Below are positions 54,131 to 62,376 of a stretch of 64,000 nt of DNA, one piece after another. How positions within the stretch are numbered: position 1 is the stretch's first letter; every line of letters begins with the position of its first letter. The notes below the pieces were generated by a model that saw nothing but the letters and a program-made list of their open reading frames with translations, was not told where the DNA came from and did not search any database. A program made the translations under genes and the position numbers. The stretch comes from Chitinophagales bacterium. Its GTDB lineage: Bacteria; Bacteroidota; Bacteroidia; Chitinophagales; BACL12. Location of the stretch: assembly GCA_020636645.1 (NCBI GenBank), contig JACJXO010000001.1:124001-188000 (forward strand). Direction: 5' to 3'.

Positions 54131-55024
54131 TCAGAAAAACCAGTTTACATACACAGAATATGCTCCATTATTGGTGGTTTCTTCTGTACTGTATTGCTGC
54201 CAAATTGTATGGTCAAAGCGGGCACCAACGCTGAACCGGTCACCCCGGTATTCCATTCCTGCCATGCCATGTGCCACTGAATAGGCGCTTTCTTCATTCA
54301 GAAAATCATACTTCCGGTATCCGTTGCGGTGTTCTGCAACCAGGCCCGCGAAGGGCACCCACCTGCCTGAGGCCCCCAGACTTCTGGCTACCACGGTCTG
54401 AGCCTGCCAGAACAATCCTTCCTGCAAATGATCTGCGTTGGGAAGAGAATATTTCACAGACGCACCGAACATAGCAGTCCATGCAGAATCTGAAAGTATA
54501 TACTGGATACCGGCCAACGGGTCAATACTTGCTGAGCCCGGATAAAACCCCGGGGGAAGGCCTGCCTGAACAAAATCAGCCTTGTATTTTCCGGTTGGCA
54601 GTTCTGCTCCGGCCTGCACAAACAGGGTGTGTGTGGCACGGCCGGAACGCAGGGTCATGGCCTGGTATCCGGCCATCAGGTTCAGATCTCCTGCAGCGAA
54701 CAGGTTTTCTGTCTGATCTCCTTCCGGGCTATGATCAGTTACTCTGTTCCAGACCAATGGCAGGCGGGCCTGCATATGCCATTTTCCGGGAAGCTGCAAA
54801 GAACCATATACCTGCCAGGTATCAGAAGCGAAGCTGCTGTGCAGTTCACCCTGTTCATATACGGTTAGTCCGGTATGTTGCCAGATCATTCCGGCGTAGT
54901 TTCTGACCGTTACCAGTTGCATACCCAGGGTAGTACCACCACCGGAGCAGCCGCAACTTGTGCAGGCCAGGACCGGCATGGCTGCAATCAGCAGCCATGC
55001 CGTTACCAATAGCCCTTTCTTCAT
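54131..55024 (-). CDS. Exported Cys-motif barrel protein, possible metal handling
   Basis: A 297-residue protein with signal peptide followed at once by a Cys cluster 'CTSCGCSGGG', then a repeated-strand barrel ('GQYILSDSAWTAMFGASVKYSLP', ending 'VYVNWFF'). The N-terminal CxxCxC is a plausible metal-binding element. It is the last gene of a three-gene run, overlapping the His-rich lipoprotein by one base. I recognise no named family; a metal-related outer-membrane role is inferred only from the Cys/His content of the run. Confidence 0.7.
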   Translation of the reverse strand: MKKGLLVTAWLLIAAMPVLACTSCGCSGGGTTLGMQLVTVRNYAGMIWQHTGLTVYEQGELHSSFASDTWQVYGSLQLPGKWHMQARLPLVWNRVTDHSPEGDQTENLFAAGDLNLMAGYQAMTLRSGRATHTLFVQAGAELPTGKYKADFVQAGLPPGFYPGSASIDPLAGIQYILSDSAWTAMFGASVKYSLPNADHLQEGLFWQAQTVVARSLGASGRWVPFAGLVAEHRNGYRKYDFLNEESAYSVAHGMAGMEYRGDRFSVGARFDHTIWQQYSTEETTNNGAYSVYVNWFF

Positions 55025-55437
55025 TATGGTTCAATATTCACATGCACATGTTTCTCGATCCGTTCAGCAGGATCTTCGTCCCAGGAGGCAAATATGACCT
55101 TGTATTCCTGTGCTTCCATAACCATCGGCATTGTATGCTCATGAAACTCATAATATTGGTCTGCATGCACATGATTCTCATAGCTGTACAGGGTGTCGTT
55201 CATCATTTCGCCCACCATCCATACGCCTATATTGTGAATGGTATTGTCATTCTCAAAGGTAGCTTCCAGATGAACGGTGCTGCCTGAAGTGATGGTTTCT
55301 CCTTCAGAAGGCTCAATAATGTTAATGGTTACAGAATATGCCTCAGGTGTAGGTGTTGGTTCTTCATCCTGTGTACAAGAGGTCAGGGCACTGAAAACAG
55401 CCGCCAGTGCCACAGCGGGCAATATGATTTTTTTCAT
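55024..55437 (-). CDS. Small His-rich lipoprotein
   Basis: A 137-residue lipoprotein with lipobox 'SALTSC' and a compact Ig-like domain. It carries many His: 'ENHVHADQYYEFHEHTMPM' in the middle and 'KHVHVNIEP' at the end. The arrangement suggests metal binding, but no known family was recognised. It starts 18 nt after the CNGKC gene and overlaps the barrel gene by one base, so the three are one operon. Confidence 0.7.
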   Translation of the reverse strand: MKKIILPAVALAAVFSALTSCTQDEEPTPTPEAYSVTINIIEPSEGETITSGSTVHLEATFENDNTIHNIGVWMVGEMMNDTLYSYENHVHADQYYEFHEHTMPMVMEAQEYKVIFASWDEDPAERIEKHVHVNIEP

Positions 55438-55455
55438 TTTATTTGATTGTATCAG

Positions 55456-55860
55456 TTAAACAAACAGAGATCTGTAAGCACTGATACGATCAGGAGGTGG
55501 GGTAGCAGTTTCCTTGTACGGAACTGCAGGTACAGAGATCATTATGGTAAGGTATTCGCAAACCGCTTCATCCACCAATGGTGACACGTTCTGGTAAGCG
55601 GTATGAAACAGGGGTATAATGAGGTCGTTTGCAGGAACTGCCTTAGGCTGACCGGATGGCTGTTGCTCTTCCAATGTTTTGATCAGCTGGCATTTACCGT
55701 TACATTCCAGCTCAGGCCTGTCTCGGTTCACGCACAGGTTGGCTGCAATGAAATCCTGATTGGTCCGGAAAGCCACCAAAGACAACAATGACCCCATCTC
55801 GGTGATGACCAGCAACACGAGTAATACGGCAGACACTGCAACTATCTTCAGCTTCACCAT
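55456..55860 (-). CDS. Small CNGKC-motif membrane-anchored protein
   Basis: A 134-residue protein with an N-terminal membrane anchor or uncleaved signal ('LKIVAVSAVLLVLLVITEM'), followed by 'NQDFIAANLCVNRDRPELECNGKCQLIKTL'. I recall this 'NLCVNR...CNGKC' pattern from small Bacteroidota proteins often encoded beside metal-uptake genes; their role is not established. The ATG at 55860 is preferred to an upstream frame. It leads the three-gene Cys/His-rich run. Confidence 0.75.
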   Translation of the reverse strand: MVKLKIVAVSAVLLVLLVITEMGSLLSLVAFRTNQDFIAANLCVNRDRPELECNGKCQLIKTLEEQQPSGQPKAVPANDLIIPLFHTAYQNVSPLVDEAVCEYLTIMISVPAVPYKETATPPPDRISAYRSLFV

Positions 55861-55931
55861 ACAGGAATACAGCAAAGGTAACGCACATAGGCACAAGGAA
55901 AAAAGAGATTATTATCACCAAATATTGGCAA

Positions 55932-55958
55932 TATATTTGCTGTCAGACAACTGTCTGA
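55932..55958 (+). promoter_or_regulatory. Promoter with palindromic operator before the DUF4468 gene
   Basis: A -7 box TATATTTG (55932-55939) is followed by a perfect palindrome TCAGACA-AC-TGTCTGA (55943-55958). The expected transcript start (about 55946) lies inside the palindrome, the place for a repressor to block initiation. The ATG is at 55984. Confidence 0.5.
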
Positions 55959-55983
55959 ATATTTTAAACTTAAAACTAGATAC

Positions 55984-56550
55984 ATGCGCAGCATCTTTTT
56001 TTCCATTTTATGCCTATTCACCTTGTCTGTCATGGCGCAGGATAAACAAATTGATCTGAGTGCCTGGGGGCTGCCATCGTTTCCGCTGGATGAAGAGACC
56101 CAACTGATATCTTTCAGCGATGTGGTGGATGTGGAAGGCGTGTCTGCCGCCGACCTGTATCAGCTGGGGCTGAACTGGATCGGAGATTACTACAAGAACT
56201 CATCTTCTGTCATGCAGGTAAAAGATGCTGACAATGGCATCCTGGAAGGCAAGCACAGCTTTTATGTGATGCGTGATGTGAATGGCCAGATGGTGAAAGG
56301 AGATCTGATCAAATACCAGTTCAACATTCGATTCCGCGACGGCAGATATAAGTACACCATTACCCGCATCAACGTTCAGAAATCAGCTTATTATGGAATT
56401 GAAGAATGGATCAATGATGAGAACAAGATCTCTGATCCGGAGATACAGGACTTTCTGGAACAGATCCACACCTTCTTCACCGAAGAATATATACCGGCAA
56501 TGACCGAAGGCATACAACCTAAAAAAGAGGCCAAAGAAGAAGACTGGTAA
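55984..56550 (+). CDS. Exported DUF4468-like protein
   Basis: A 188-residue protein with a signal peptide ('FSILCLFTLSVMAQ') and a DUF4468-like domain: 'SFSDVVDVEGVSAADLYQLGLNWIGDYYKNSSSVMQVKDADNGILEGKHS' fits the pattern of a TBP-like fold seen in Bacteroidota exported proteins. Function is unknown. It is alone on its transcript, with a hairpin after the stop. Confidence 0.75.
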   Translation: MRSIFFSILCLFTLSVMAQDKQIDLSAWGLPSFPLDEETQLISFSDVVDVEGVSAADLYQLGLNWIGDYYKNSSSVMQVKDADNGILEGKHSFYVMRDVNGQMVKGDLIKYQFNIRFRDGRYKYTITRINVQKSAYYGIEEWINDENKISDPEIQDFLEQIHTFFTEEYIPAMTEGIQPKKEAKEEDW

Positions 56551-56574
56551 GCTTCATTCAAACGTTAAGAACTC

Positions 56575-56606
56575 ATAAAAGTCACTCTCTGAGTGACTTT
56601 TATCAT
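56575..56606. terminator. Hairpin terminator overlapping an FNR-like box
   Basis: The inverted repeat ATAAAAGTCACTC-TCT-GAGTGACTTTTAT (56575-56603) is flanked by A and T and can terminate the DUF4468 gene. Its right arm is continuous with GTGAC-TTTT-ATCAT (56593-56606), identical in core to the box upstream of ccoS and matching FNR half-sites. Its centre is 63 bp upstream of the transcript start expected from a CAATTTTG -7 box (56652-56659) for the stress-protein gene. Confidence 0.5.
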
Positions 56607-56677
56607 TTATACCTCTGATGCCCATCATGTCCGCACCTCTGATATAAGAAGCAATTTTGAGGGTAATCAGAATAATT

Positions 56678-57604
56678 ATGTCTGCAACACTCAAACCAAA
56701 GAAGCAGGGTAAAGAATTACCTGTTGTAAAGAAGGATACCAGACCCAGGCGCAAAGCACTGAAAAAGACTCCGTCTTTTCGCATCAGCAAGGTTCTTTTT
56801 CCAACAGACTTCAGTGAGTCCAGTGCTGATATGTTGCGCATGGTGGTTAACTTTTGTGAGAAACTGCAGGCAGATCTGGTTGTTTTTCATGCCTACAAGA
56901 TCGCTCTCGTAGATGAATATATGCCGTCTGCTATGGTAGATAGCATGCTCGATGAAGGCGAGAAAGCAGCCATGGAGAAACTGCACGAACTTACCAGTGG
57001 TTTGGAAACCTCTGTGCAGATTGACTACCAGGTTAAAATGGGATTTACAGCTGAAAGCATCAGCGAAGCTGCAAATACCTCAGGAGCTGACCTGATCATA
57101 ATGGGTACGAACGGTTGCAACAGCCTGGAAGACCGCATGTTCGGTACCGTTTCCTGGAACACTATCAAGCATGCTGAAGTTCCTGTTCTGACCATACCGG
57201 AAGGGGCAGCTGTACCTGCATTTCAAAACATAATATTCCCATTCGAGTGCACAGACAAAGACCTGGAGATCATACAATTCGCAGTAGAGATCGCTTCCCT
57301 GTTCGATAGTAAGATCCACCTGATCCATTTTCTGCTGGAAGGTTCTGTAGTCAATAAAACCATACTTGACAAGATCAATCACCGGTATCACAAAGAGATC
57401 AGGGAAGAAAAGTTGCAGATCCAGATCCTGGCCGATAAAAACATCACTGATGGTATTGTCAAGTATGCAGAAGGTGTGTCTGCTGATATGATCATCATGG
57501 TGACTCACCACCGCGGACTGATGGCCACTCTTTTCCATATGAGCACTACCAGAAACATTGTGCTGTATTCCAGTGTGCCGCTGTTGGCATTTAAGGCAGA
57601 ATAG
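56678..57604 (+). CDS. Tandem universal stress protein (UspA family)
   Basis: A 308-residue protein with two UspA domains. The first, after a basic 'KPKKQGKELPVVKK' lead, begins 'SKVLFPTDFSESSADMLRMV' and ends with the nucleotide-binding 'GTNGCNSLEDRMFGTVSW'. The second begins 'FQNIIFPFECTDKDLEIIQF' and ends 'HHRGLMATLFHMSTTRNI', with a weaker ATP loop. Such proteins help survival under oxygen limitation or growth arrest. The ATG at 56678 is used; the frame continues upstream. The gene precedes an FNR-type regulator by 41 bp and carries the same FNR-like box upstream. Confidence 0.85.
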   Translation: MSATLKPKKQGKELPVVKKDTRPRRKALKKTPSFRISKVLFPTDFSESSADMLRMVVNFCEKLQADLVVFHAYKIALVDEYMPSAMVDSMLDEGEKAAMEKLHELTSGLETSVQIDYQVKMGFTAESISEAANTSGADLIIMGTNGCNSLEDRMFGTVSWNTIKHAEVPVLTIPEGAAVPAFQNIIFPFECTDKDLEIIQFAVEIASLFDSKIHLIHFLLEGSVVNKTILDKINHRYHKEIREEKLQIQILADKNITDGIVKYAEGVSADMIIMVTHHRGLMATLFHMSTTRNIVLYSSVPLLAFKAE

Positions 57605-57645
57605 CAGTAGATTTGTCCACAAGGGCAAACTCAAAAAAGGCATGT

Positions 57646-58353
57646 ATGAAAGCCAAGATCACAGTTCCGGATTGTGAGCATTGCAAAAATAGAAGTTCCA
57701 CTCTTTTTCATTTCTGCCATACCAACGAGACGGAAGTAATTAACGAGAACAAAACCTGTGCTCTATATAAAAAAGGACAGGTGGTTTTTCATGAAGGGGC
57801 CAACAGTTATGGTCTGTATTGTCTGAACTCAGGCAAGGTCAAGCTATATAAGATGGGTCCGGATGGTAAAGAGCAGATACTTAAGATCGTAACACCTGGA
57901 GACTTTATCGGATATGGTGCCCTGCTTTCTTCTGCTCCTTACCGGGTCACTGCAGAAGTGATCCAGGATGCAGTGATCTGTTTCGTGCCAAAAGAGATCA
58001 TTACCCAGATGTTCAAGGAAAATCCGAATTTTTCTGAGGGCATGGTCAAGCTGCTTACCAAAACGCTGGATGAGACCGTAGAAAAAATGGCAGATATTGC
58101 CTACAAACCGGTAAGAGGAAGGATTGCCGAAGCACTTCTGATACTAAAAGAGACCTACAAGGATGACAATAATCCTGATGGGGTCATCAATATTACCCGT
58201 GAAGATCTGGCCTCTTATGTTGGAACGGTGAAAGAAACTGCAATCAGGGTATTGAAAGACTTCAAGGAAGAAGGACTGATAGTAACAGAGAGTCATTCTA
58301 TCAAGATCATTGACCCAAAAGGCCTGACCAGGGTCTGTGAATTATACGACTGA
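57646..58353 (+). CDS. Crp/Fnr family regulator, FNR-like
   Basis: A 235-residue transcription factor with a cyclic-nucleotide-binding-like sensor domain and a C-terminal winged helix. N-terminal Cys at C10, C13, C24 and C38 ('CEHCKNRSSTLFHFC') recall the oxygen-sensing [4Fe-4S] ligands of FNR. The recognition helix region 'REDLASYVGTVKETAIRVL' has the E-x3-R spacing of FNR rather than the CRP type. It is the obvious candidate to read the TGAC-N4-ATCA boxes found in this window. It lies 41 bp downstream of the stress-protein gene. Confidence 0.85.
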   Translation: MKAKITVPDCEHCKNRSSTLFHFCHTNETEVINENKTCALYKKGQVVFHEGANSYGLYCLNSGKVKLYKMGPDGKEQILKIVTPGDFIGYGALLSSAPYRVTAEVIQDAVICFVPKEIITQMFKENPNFSEGMVKLLTKTLDETVEKMADIAYKPVRGRIAEALLILKETYKDDNNPDGVINITREDLASYVGTVKETAIRVLKDFKEEGLIVTESHSIKIIDPKGLTRVCELYD

Positions 58354-58374
58354 AAACCAAAACAGGATCAAAAA

Positions 58375-58405
58375 AGCCGGGCGATCTGATCGTCCGGCTT
58401 TTTTT
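58375..58405 (+). terminator. Intrinsic terminator of the FNR-like gene
   Basis: The stem AGCCGGGCGAT / ATCGTCCGGCT with a CTG loop is followed by T7. It is almost symmetrical and can also stop the gene on the opposite strand at 58410. Confidence 0.85.
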
Positions 58406-58409
58406 GTTT

Positions 58410-58940
58410 TCAGAACCAGCCACGGCCCATATGTCCGTAAAACGGCCATGGGATGGCTACCAGGATCATGATCAATGCGATCAGGTAAAACAGGAATTGT
58501 GATTTATTGGCCTGTCTTACAGAAGGAGCTTTCTTAGCACGAATGTATCCGATATGAATGAGTACGATGGCAATGAACATCATGACCGCATGTTCCACAG
58601 CCATGAATCTGACCTCCTGCATACCCAGCATATCTTTCAGGCGTTTCATTTTTAATCCTGTATTCAGATAGATAAAATACACCCACAGAAATATGCCCAT
58701 GAGCAACTGAATATCGGCCAGGATCATGGCGAGTCGTCCCAATCTCTTGGGCGATCCATCCCAAGCCTGGTCTTTTCGCATAGCATTAAAAGCCAGGAAT
58801 ACGGCAGCAATCAAACCGATCAGGATCAGATAGCGCACGCCGCTGTGGGCATGCAAAACGGCAGATAACAGGCCATACGGAGCCGGTAATTTTTCATCAG
58901 ATCCGAATAATAAAACAGGGAGTACGTGTGGTATTTCCAT
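58410..58940 (-). CDS. Cytochrome-b-like four-helix membrane protein
   Basis: A 176-residue membrane protein with four helices and several His ('LLSAVLHAHSGVRYLILIGL', 'VRFMAVEHAVMMFIAIVLIHIGY'), often loosely annotated as cytochrome B in Bacteroidota. The His placement makes heme binding plausible but unproven. It follows a small hypothetical gene by 17 nt and shares a promoter with it. It may take part in low-oxygen respiration. Confidence 0.7.
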   Translation of the reverse strand: MEIPHVLPVLLFGSDEKLPAPYGLLSAVLHAHSGVRYLILIGLIAAVFLAFNAMRKDQAWDGSPKRLGRLAMILADIQLLMGIFLWVYFIYLNTGLKMKRLKDMLGMQEVRFMAVEHAVMMFIAIVLIHIGYIRAKKAPSVRQANKSQFLFYLIALIMILVAIPWPFYGHMGRGWF

Positions 58941-58957
58941 AATTGGATTTTAGGTTT

Positions 58958-59263
58958 TCAGCCTTTTAGCAATTGTTTGTATTCCTGAAACTTACCGGCA
59001 AAGATCTTTTCCTGATCATCCCGCAAAATAGCAGAGATCGCTTCTCTGAATTGATCTCTTCCGTCTTTCATAGCATCTTTGTTTCCGCTTTGCTTAGCCG
59101 ATTTTCTGTCTTGCATGAATTGCCTGAGCGCCTGCTCTACGGCTGTTTTCTGTTGTGTATCCAGATGGAGGTCTTTTTCCATAGCACCAATGAATGCAGC
59201 AACCCGGTCAGCTCCGCCACCTGATTTACCACCACCTAAGAATTTGGATAATATATTCAGCAT
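58958..59263 (-). CDS. Small helical protein, unknown
   Basis: A 101-residue soluble protein without a signal peptide: a Gly-rich start ('LSKFLGGGKSGGGADR') and a long helix-rich body ('LDTQQKTAVEQALRQFMQDRKSAKQ') that resembles the helical-hairpin look of Spy/LTXXQ proteins only loosely. It is the first gene before the cytochrome-b-like gene, 17 nt upstream. Function unknown. Confidence 0.65.
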   Translation of the reverse strand: MLNILSKFLGGGKSGGGADRVAAFIGAMEKDLHLDTQQKTAVEQALRQFMQDRKSAKQSGNKDAMKDGRDQFREAISAILRDDQEKIFAGKFQEYKQLLKG

Positions 59264-59280
59264 TTCTTTTGTTTGATGCC

Positions 59281-59328
59281 TAAAAATAGACAGATGTCAC
59301 CGTTATGTCAAATCGGTAACATCTGTCT
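59281..59328 (-). promoter_or_regulatory. Promoter embedded in a long inverted repeat
   Basis: On the minus strand TTTG (plus 59309-59312) and TATTTTTA (plus 59281-59288, one mismatch to TAnnTTTG) are spaced by 20 nt, an ideal pair for the 59263 gene. A 15-bp near-perfect inverted repeat, AGACAGATGTTACCG versus CGGTGACATCTGTCT (plus 59288-59328), straddles the -33 element. It may be an operator, or the terminator of the TonB receptor gene since a short T-run follows. Confidence 0.55.
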
Positions 59329-59342
59329 GTATTCCTGCAGAA

Positions 59343-61751
59343 TCAAATAGAAGCTCTGACAGTCAGGTACAGGTTTCGACCCGGGGCACTCACACCGGAT
59401 GCAAACACCCTGTAGTGCTGGTCGGTGATATTGTCAATACCGGCCTGCAAGGTCAGTTTTTCGCTGATTGCGTAACCTGCTTTCAGGTTTAGGGTGTACC
59501 ATGCGGGCATGCCATAAGGAGTGGCATACTGTTCATTGTCTTCACCACCAACAATATTATAATCTTCTATCCGCTTCCATCCCTGGTACATCACATAGGC
59601 ATCGCAGCGGAACTTATCCAGCTGCAGGGTACAGCCTGTGCGGCCAAAGACAGGCGGAATATGATCCAGCGGATATGGTGTAGTATCGGTTTCCACCCTT
59701 CCATAGGTGTAGGTAATGGTTGAAAATGCAGAAAAGCCAGATGTGATATCAGCCCTAAGTGTAGCAGAAACACCATACAGATATGCCTTTGCTGCATTGG
59801 TCAGCTGAACCACTTCACTCAGCTCTCCATCATAGAGAATGCTGTCTTCACTGTTAAATGTTCCAGGCATGATGGTCAGTGCATTTCGGAACAACGTGCC
59901 CCACCCGATCACTTCCACCAGAACTTTGTCTGCAAACAACCTGCTGATACCCAGATCAAGGTTGTATGTGTATTCGGGCGAAAGTTCGGGGTTGGGCACC
60001 ACTACCCTTCCCGGCTCGCTGTCAAACACTTTGCTTACATCATCCACATTGGGTGTGCGGTATCCGGTAGATGCAGACAGGGTGAAGCGCCAGGGTTCGG
60101 CTGGCATCCAAACCAGACCCAGACTTCCTGTAACAGCTGAATTATTCTGTTCGATACTGCTGTAGGGGAAGGGGAAAAAGGTAGTATCAATAAAAGTGGC
60201 CGATAACTGTGTAGCATTGAAACGAATACCGTCGTTCAGAATGAGTTGCTCACTGATCTCCCAGGTATGGGTAACGTATGCCGACCAGGAGTTCATGGTG
60301 GAACCGCCATCCGGATACCTGGTGTCCAGAGCATCCAATTCGCCGGTGTTGATGTCTTCCACCTCAGCAGTGGAGGTCACATCATTCAGATAAGCTTCCA
60401 GCCCGTATCTGATCTCATGATCGCCGACATGTTTCTCCAGATCCAGGTTGGCTCCTGTCACCCCTACTTCTTCATACCGGTGCCTCAGGTTATCATTTCC
60501 AAAGCGACGGTCGTTCCGGCTTTCCTTTACGTTCTGGTAGCTGGCCAGCAAACGTATTCTGTCGTACAGCCTGGAATCTGCAATGACCTGAAGCCTGTAG
60601 GCAGCCATCAGCCTGTCCTGGGGCCCATAATACCATTGCGCATAACGCAGCCCTGTTCCATCACCACCGGGTTCAGTCAGACGGTCATACCGTGGTATAT
60701 CACTGGAGGTGCTGTACTGGAAATTCAGTTGATGACTTACCCTTTCGTTCTGTCTGAAATTGAATTTCTGCATCACATCCAGCTGGCTGTAGGCAGTTCC
60801 TACCTGGATGGTCGAATCGCCGTTCACGATCACCGTATCCTGGTCATTGATCCTGTCTGCATAGACAGGACGATAGCCAAATCCACCAAAGGCCGGATTA
60901 CCTGTTCCTCCGGTACGCAGATCACCAAAATCGCTGTAGGTAACGGAAGTCAATGAGGCGAACCTCCTGGTTCCCAGATTCAGATCGATGTGGCTGGTTA
61001 ATTCACTGGCAGCTGATCCATACCGGGCAAAAGCATTCGCTTCTACCCGAAGGTCATCATCAAGAGCATACCGGGGGTCTTTCGTGTAGAAATGAATGAC
61101 GCCGCCCAGCGCATCACTTCCGTACACAACTGAACCCGGGCCATAAACGATCTCCACCCGTTCCAGGCTGGCCTGGTCCATGCTGATGATATTCTGCAAG
61201 TGGCCGGCACGATAAATGGCATTGTTCATTCTGACACCGTCCACTACCAGTAAGACCCGGCTGGCCTCAAAGCCTCTGATGGTTGGGCTGCCGCCACCAA
61301 ACTGACTGCGCTGTACAAAGACCTGGCCGGATTCCTGGATCAGATCTGCCGTAGTTCTCTGGTTGGCCAGTTCGATCTCTTTTCTGGAGATCACCCGGAT
61401 CTGTTGTGCCACATCCTGTCTGGATTCTTCGAATCGGCTGGAAGAGATGACCACTTCCTGCATGTTGAAACTTTTGGAGTTCAGGTACACCAGTTGCCCG
61501 TTGCTCAGTGCATCGCGAAGCAATGATGATTGTTCGTACCCCGGTAAAAAGAATGATACCTGGCTAAATGGAGACCGAACGCTCAGGTCAATGACCCCAT
61601 TATCGCCTGTATATCCTACCAGCTCATTCCTTTCATTGGTGACCGCCACCATTGCCAGCGGTTGCAGGCTGGTGCGATCAACCACAGTTACTGTCTGGGC
61701 ACTTGCGCCCAAAGACAATAACATGATCAATAAAATAATGTTATTTTTCAT
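59343..61751 (-). CDS. TonB-dependent receptor, hemoglobin/heme type
   Basis: An 802-residue outer-membrane receptor. Signal peptide, a short carboxypeptidase-regulatory-like domain (about 20-90), then the plug with 'SGQVFVQRSQFGGGSPTIRGFEASRVLLVVDGVRMNNAIYR' and 'SLERVEIVYGPGSVVYGSDALGGVIHFYTK', then the 22-strand barrel ending 'NLYLTVRASI'. The plug wording is that of the hemoglobin/transferrin/lactoferrin receptor branch, so heme or iron is the likely cargo. It is not a SusC type. A small membrane protein gene precedes it in the same direction. Confidence 0.9.
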   Translation of the reverse strand: MKNNIILLIMLLSLGASAQTVTVVDRTSLQPLAMVAVTNERNELVGYTGDNGVIDLSVRSPFSQVSFFLPGYEQSSLLRDALSNGQLVYLNSKSFNMQEVVISSSRFEESRQDVAQQIRVISRKEIELANQRTTADLIQESGQVFVQRSQFGGGSPTIRGFEASRVLLVVDGVRMNNAIYRAGHLQNIISMDQASLERVEIVYGPGSVVYGSDALGGVIHFYTKDPRYALDDDLRVEANAFARYGSAASELTSHIDLNLGTRRFASLTSVTYSDFGDLRTGGTGNPAFGGFGYRPVYADRINDQDTVIVNGDSTIQVGTAYSQLDVMQKFNFRQNERVSHQLNFQYSTSSDIPRYDRLTEPGGDGTGLRYAQWYYGPQDRLMAAYRLQVIADSRLYDRIRLLASYQNVKESRNDRRFGNDNLRHRYEEVGVTGANLDLEKHVGDHEIRYGLEAYLNDVTSTAEVEDINTGELDALDTRYPDGGSTMNSWSAYVTHTWEISEQLILNDGIRFNATQLSATFIDTTFFPFPYSSIEQNNSAVTGSLGLVWMPAEPWRFTLSASTGYRTPNVDDVSKVFDSEPGRVVVPNPELSPEYTYNLDLGISRLFADKVLVEVIGWGTLFRNALTIMPGTFNSEDSILYDGELSEVVQLTNAAKAYLYGVSATLRADITSGFSAFSTITYTYGRVETDTTPYPLDHIPPVFGRTGCTLQLDKFRCDAYVMYQGWKRIEDYNIVGGEDNEQYATPYGMPAWYTLNLKAGYAISEKLTLQAGIDNITDQHYRVFASGVSAPGRNLYLTVRASI

Positions 61752-61760
61752 GTTTTATGT

Positions 61761-61795
61761 TTGAGTTAAAGAAATCTTCGATCACTTTAACTCAA
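61761..61795. repeat. 11-bp inverted repeat before the TonB receptor gene
   Basis: TTGAGTTAAAG (61761-61771) and CTTTAACTCAA (61785-61795) are perfect inverted arms with a 13-nt spacer. The right arm covers the stop codon of the preceding gene, and the left arm lies just upstream of the TonB start, so it can act as an attenuator or operator within the operon. Confidence 0.6.
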
Positions 61796-62311
61796 GCAGG
61801 GTGGAATGAAAACACCCGGAAGGTCTCTGTTTGAAACGGGTATGCAAGATGGTTCGATGATCCGGCATGTATCCATGCCAAATAAAACAATAGCTTGCCG
61901 GTAGGTGCAAATGAACGGAGGCAGCTCTCGTTGGCTATGCAACAGGCGCTCAGATTTTTGCTCATCCCGACTTTCAGAAATGCGGTTCTCCAGATCCTTT
62001 TCTTCTGCATCATGGTAGGCCATAGCTACAAGTGTATCACCAGCTACCCGGTAGCGGAGCAGATCATACTTCTCTCCTTTCCAGGAGATCTCATCCTTCT
62101 TCAGCCACCGGATCTCATCGAGGGGAAAGCCTTTTTCGCTGAAAGCCCGCCCATTTTCTTTCATGTGTTCGGCAGACCTATGTGAAATGCTGAATGCCGC
62201 ATATTCTGCCATCCAGGAATACTGAATGGTAAAAGCAGCAGCCAACAGGCAGAGTAAAAAAACCGGTTTGATTTTGTTGCTGACAAACACTGCGTAAATG
62301 TAGCATTTCAT
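61787..62311 (-). CDS. Small exported or membrane-anchored protein, unknown
   Basis: A 174-residue protein with an N-terminal hydrophobic segment ('IKPVFLLCLLAAAFTIQYSW') and a soluble part rich in charged residues with 'LPPFICTYRQAIVLFGMDTCRI' near the end. No family is recognised. It precedes the TonB receptor on the same strand, so it may be co-transcribed with it. Starting the frame further upstream would run through the tRNA genes, so the ATG at 62311 is used; one at 62347 is possible. Confidence 0.6.
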   Translation of the reverse strand: MKCYIYAVFVSNKIKPVFLLCLLAAAFTIQYSWMAEYAAFSISHRSAEHMKENGRAFSEKGFPLDEIRWLKKDEISWKGEKYDLLRYRVAGDTLVAMAYHDAEEKDLENRISESRDEQKSERLLHSQRELPPFICTYRQAIVLFGMDTCRIIEPSCIPVSNRDLPGVFIPPCLS

Positions 62312-62347
62312 CCCAGGAAAGCGGAAAATGCATATCCTACTTTCCAT

Positions 62348-62375
62348 AAAAAAAAGACGCCCAAAAGGGCGTCTT
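62348..62375 (-). terminator. Intrinsic terminator of the tandem tRNA genes
   Basis: On the minus strand AAGACGCCC / GGGCGTCTT with a TTTT loop is followed by T8. It lies directly after the second tRNA. Confidence 0.9.
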
Positions 62376-62376
62376 G

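Noticed and set aside
59343..61751. TonB receptor as a SusC or copper (NosA/OprC) receptor
   Set aside because: The plug motifs follow the heme/hemoglobin receptor branch, there is no SusD-like partner, and no copper-receptor Met/His pattern was seen.
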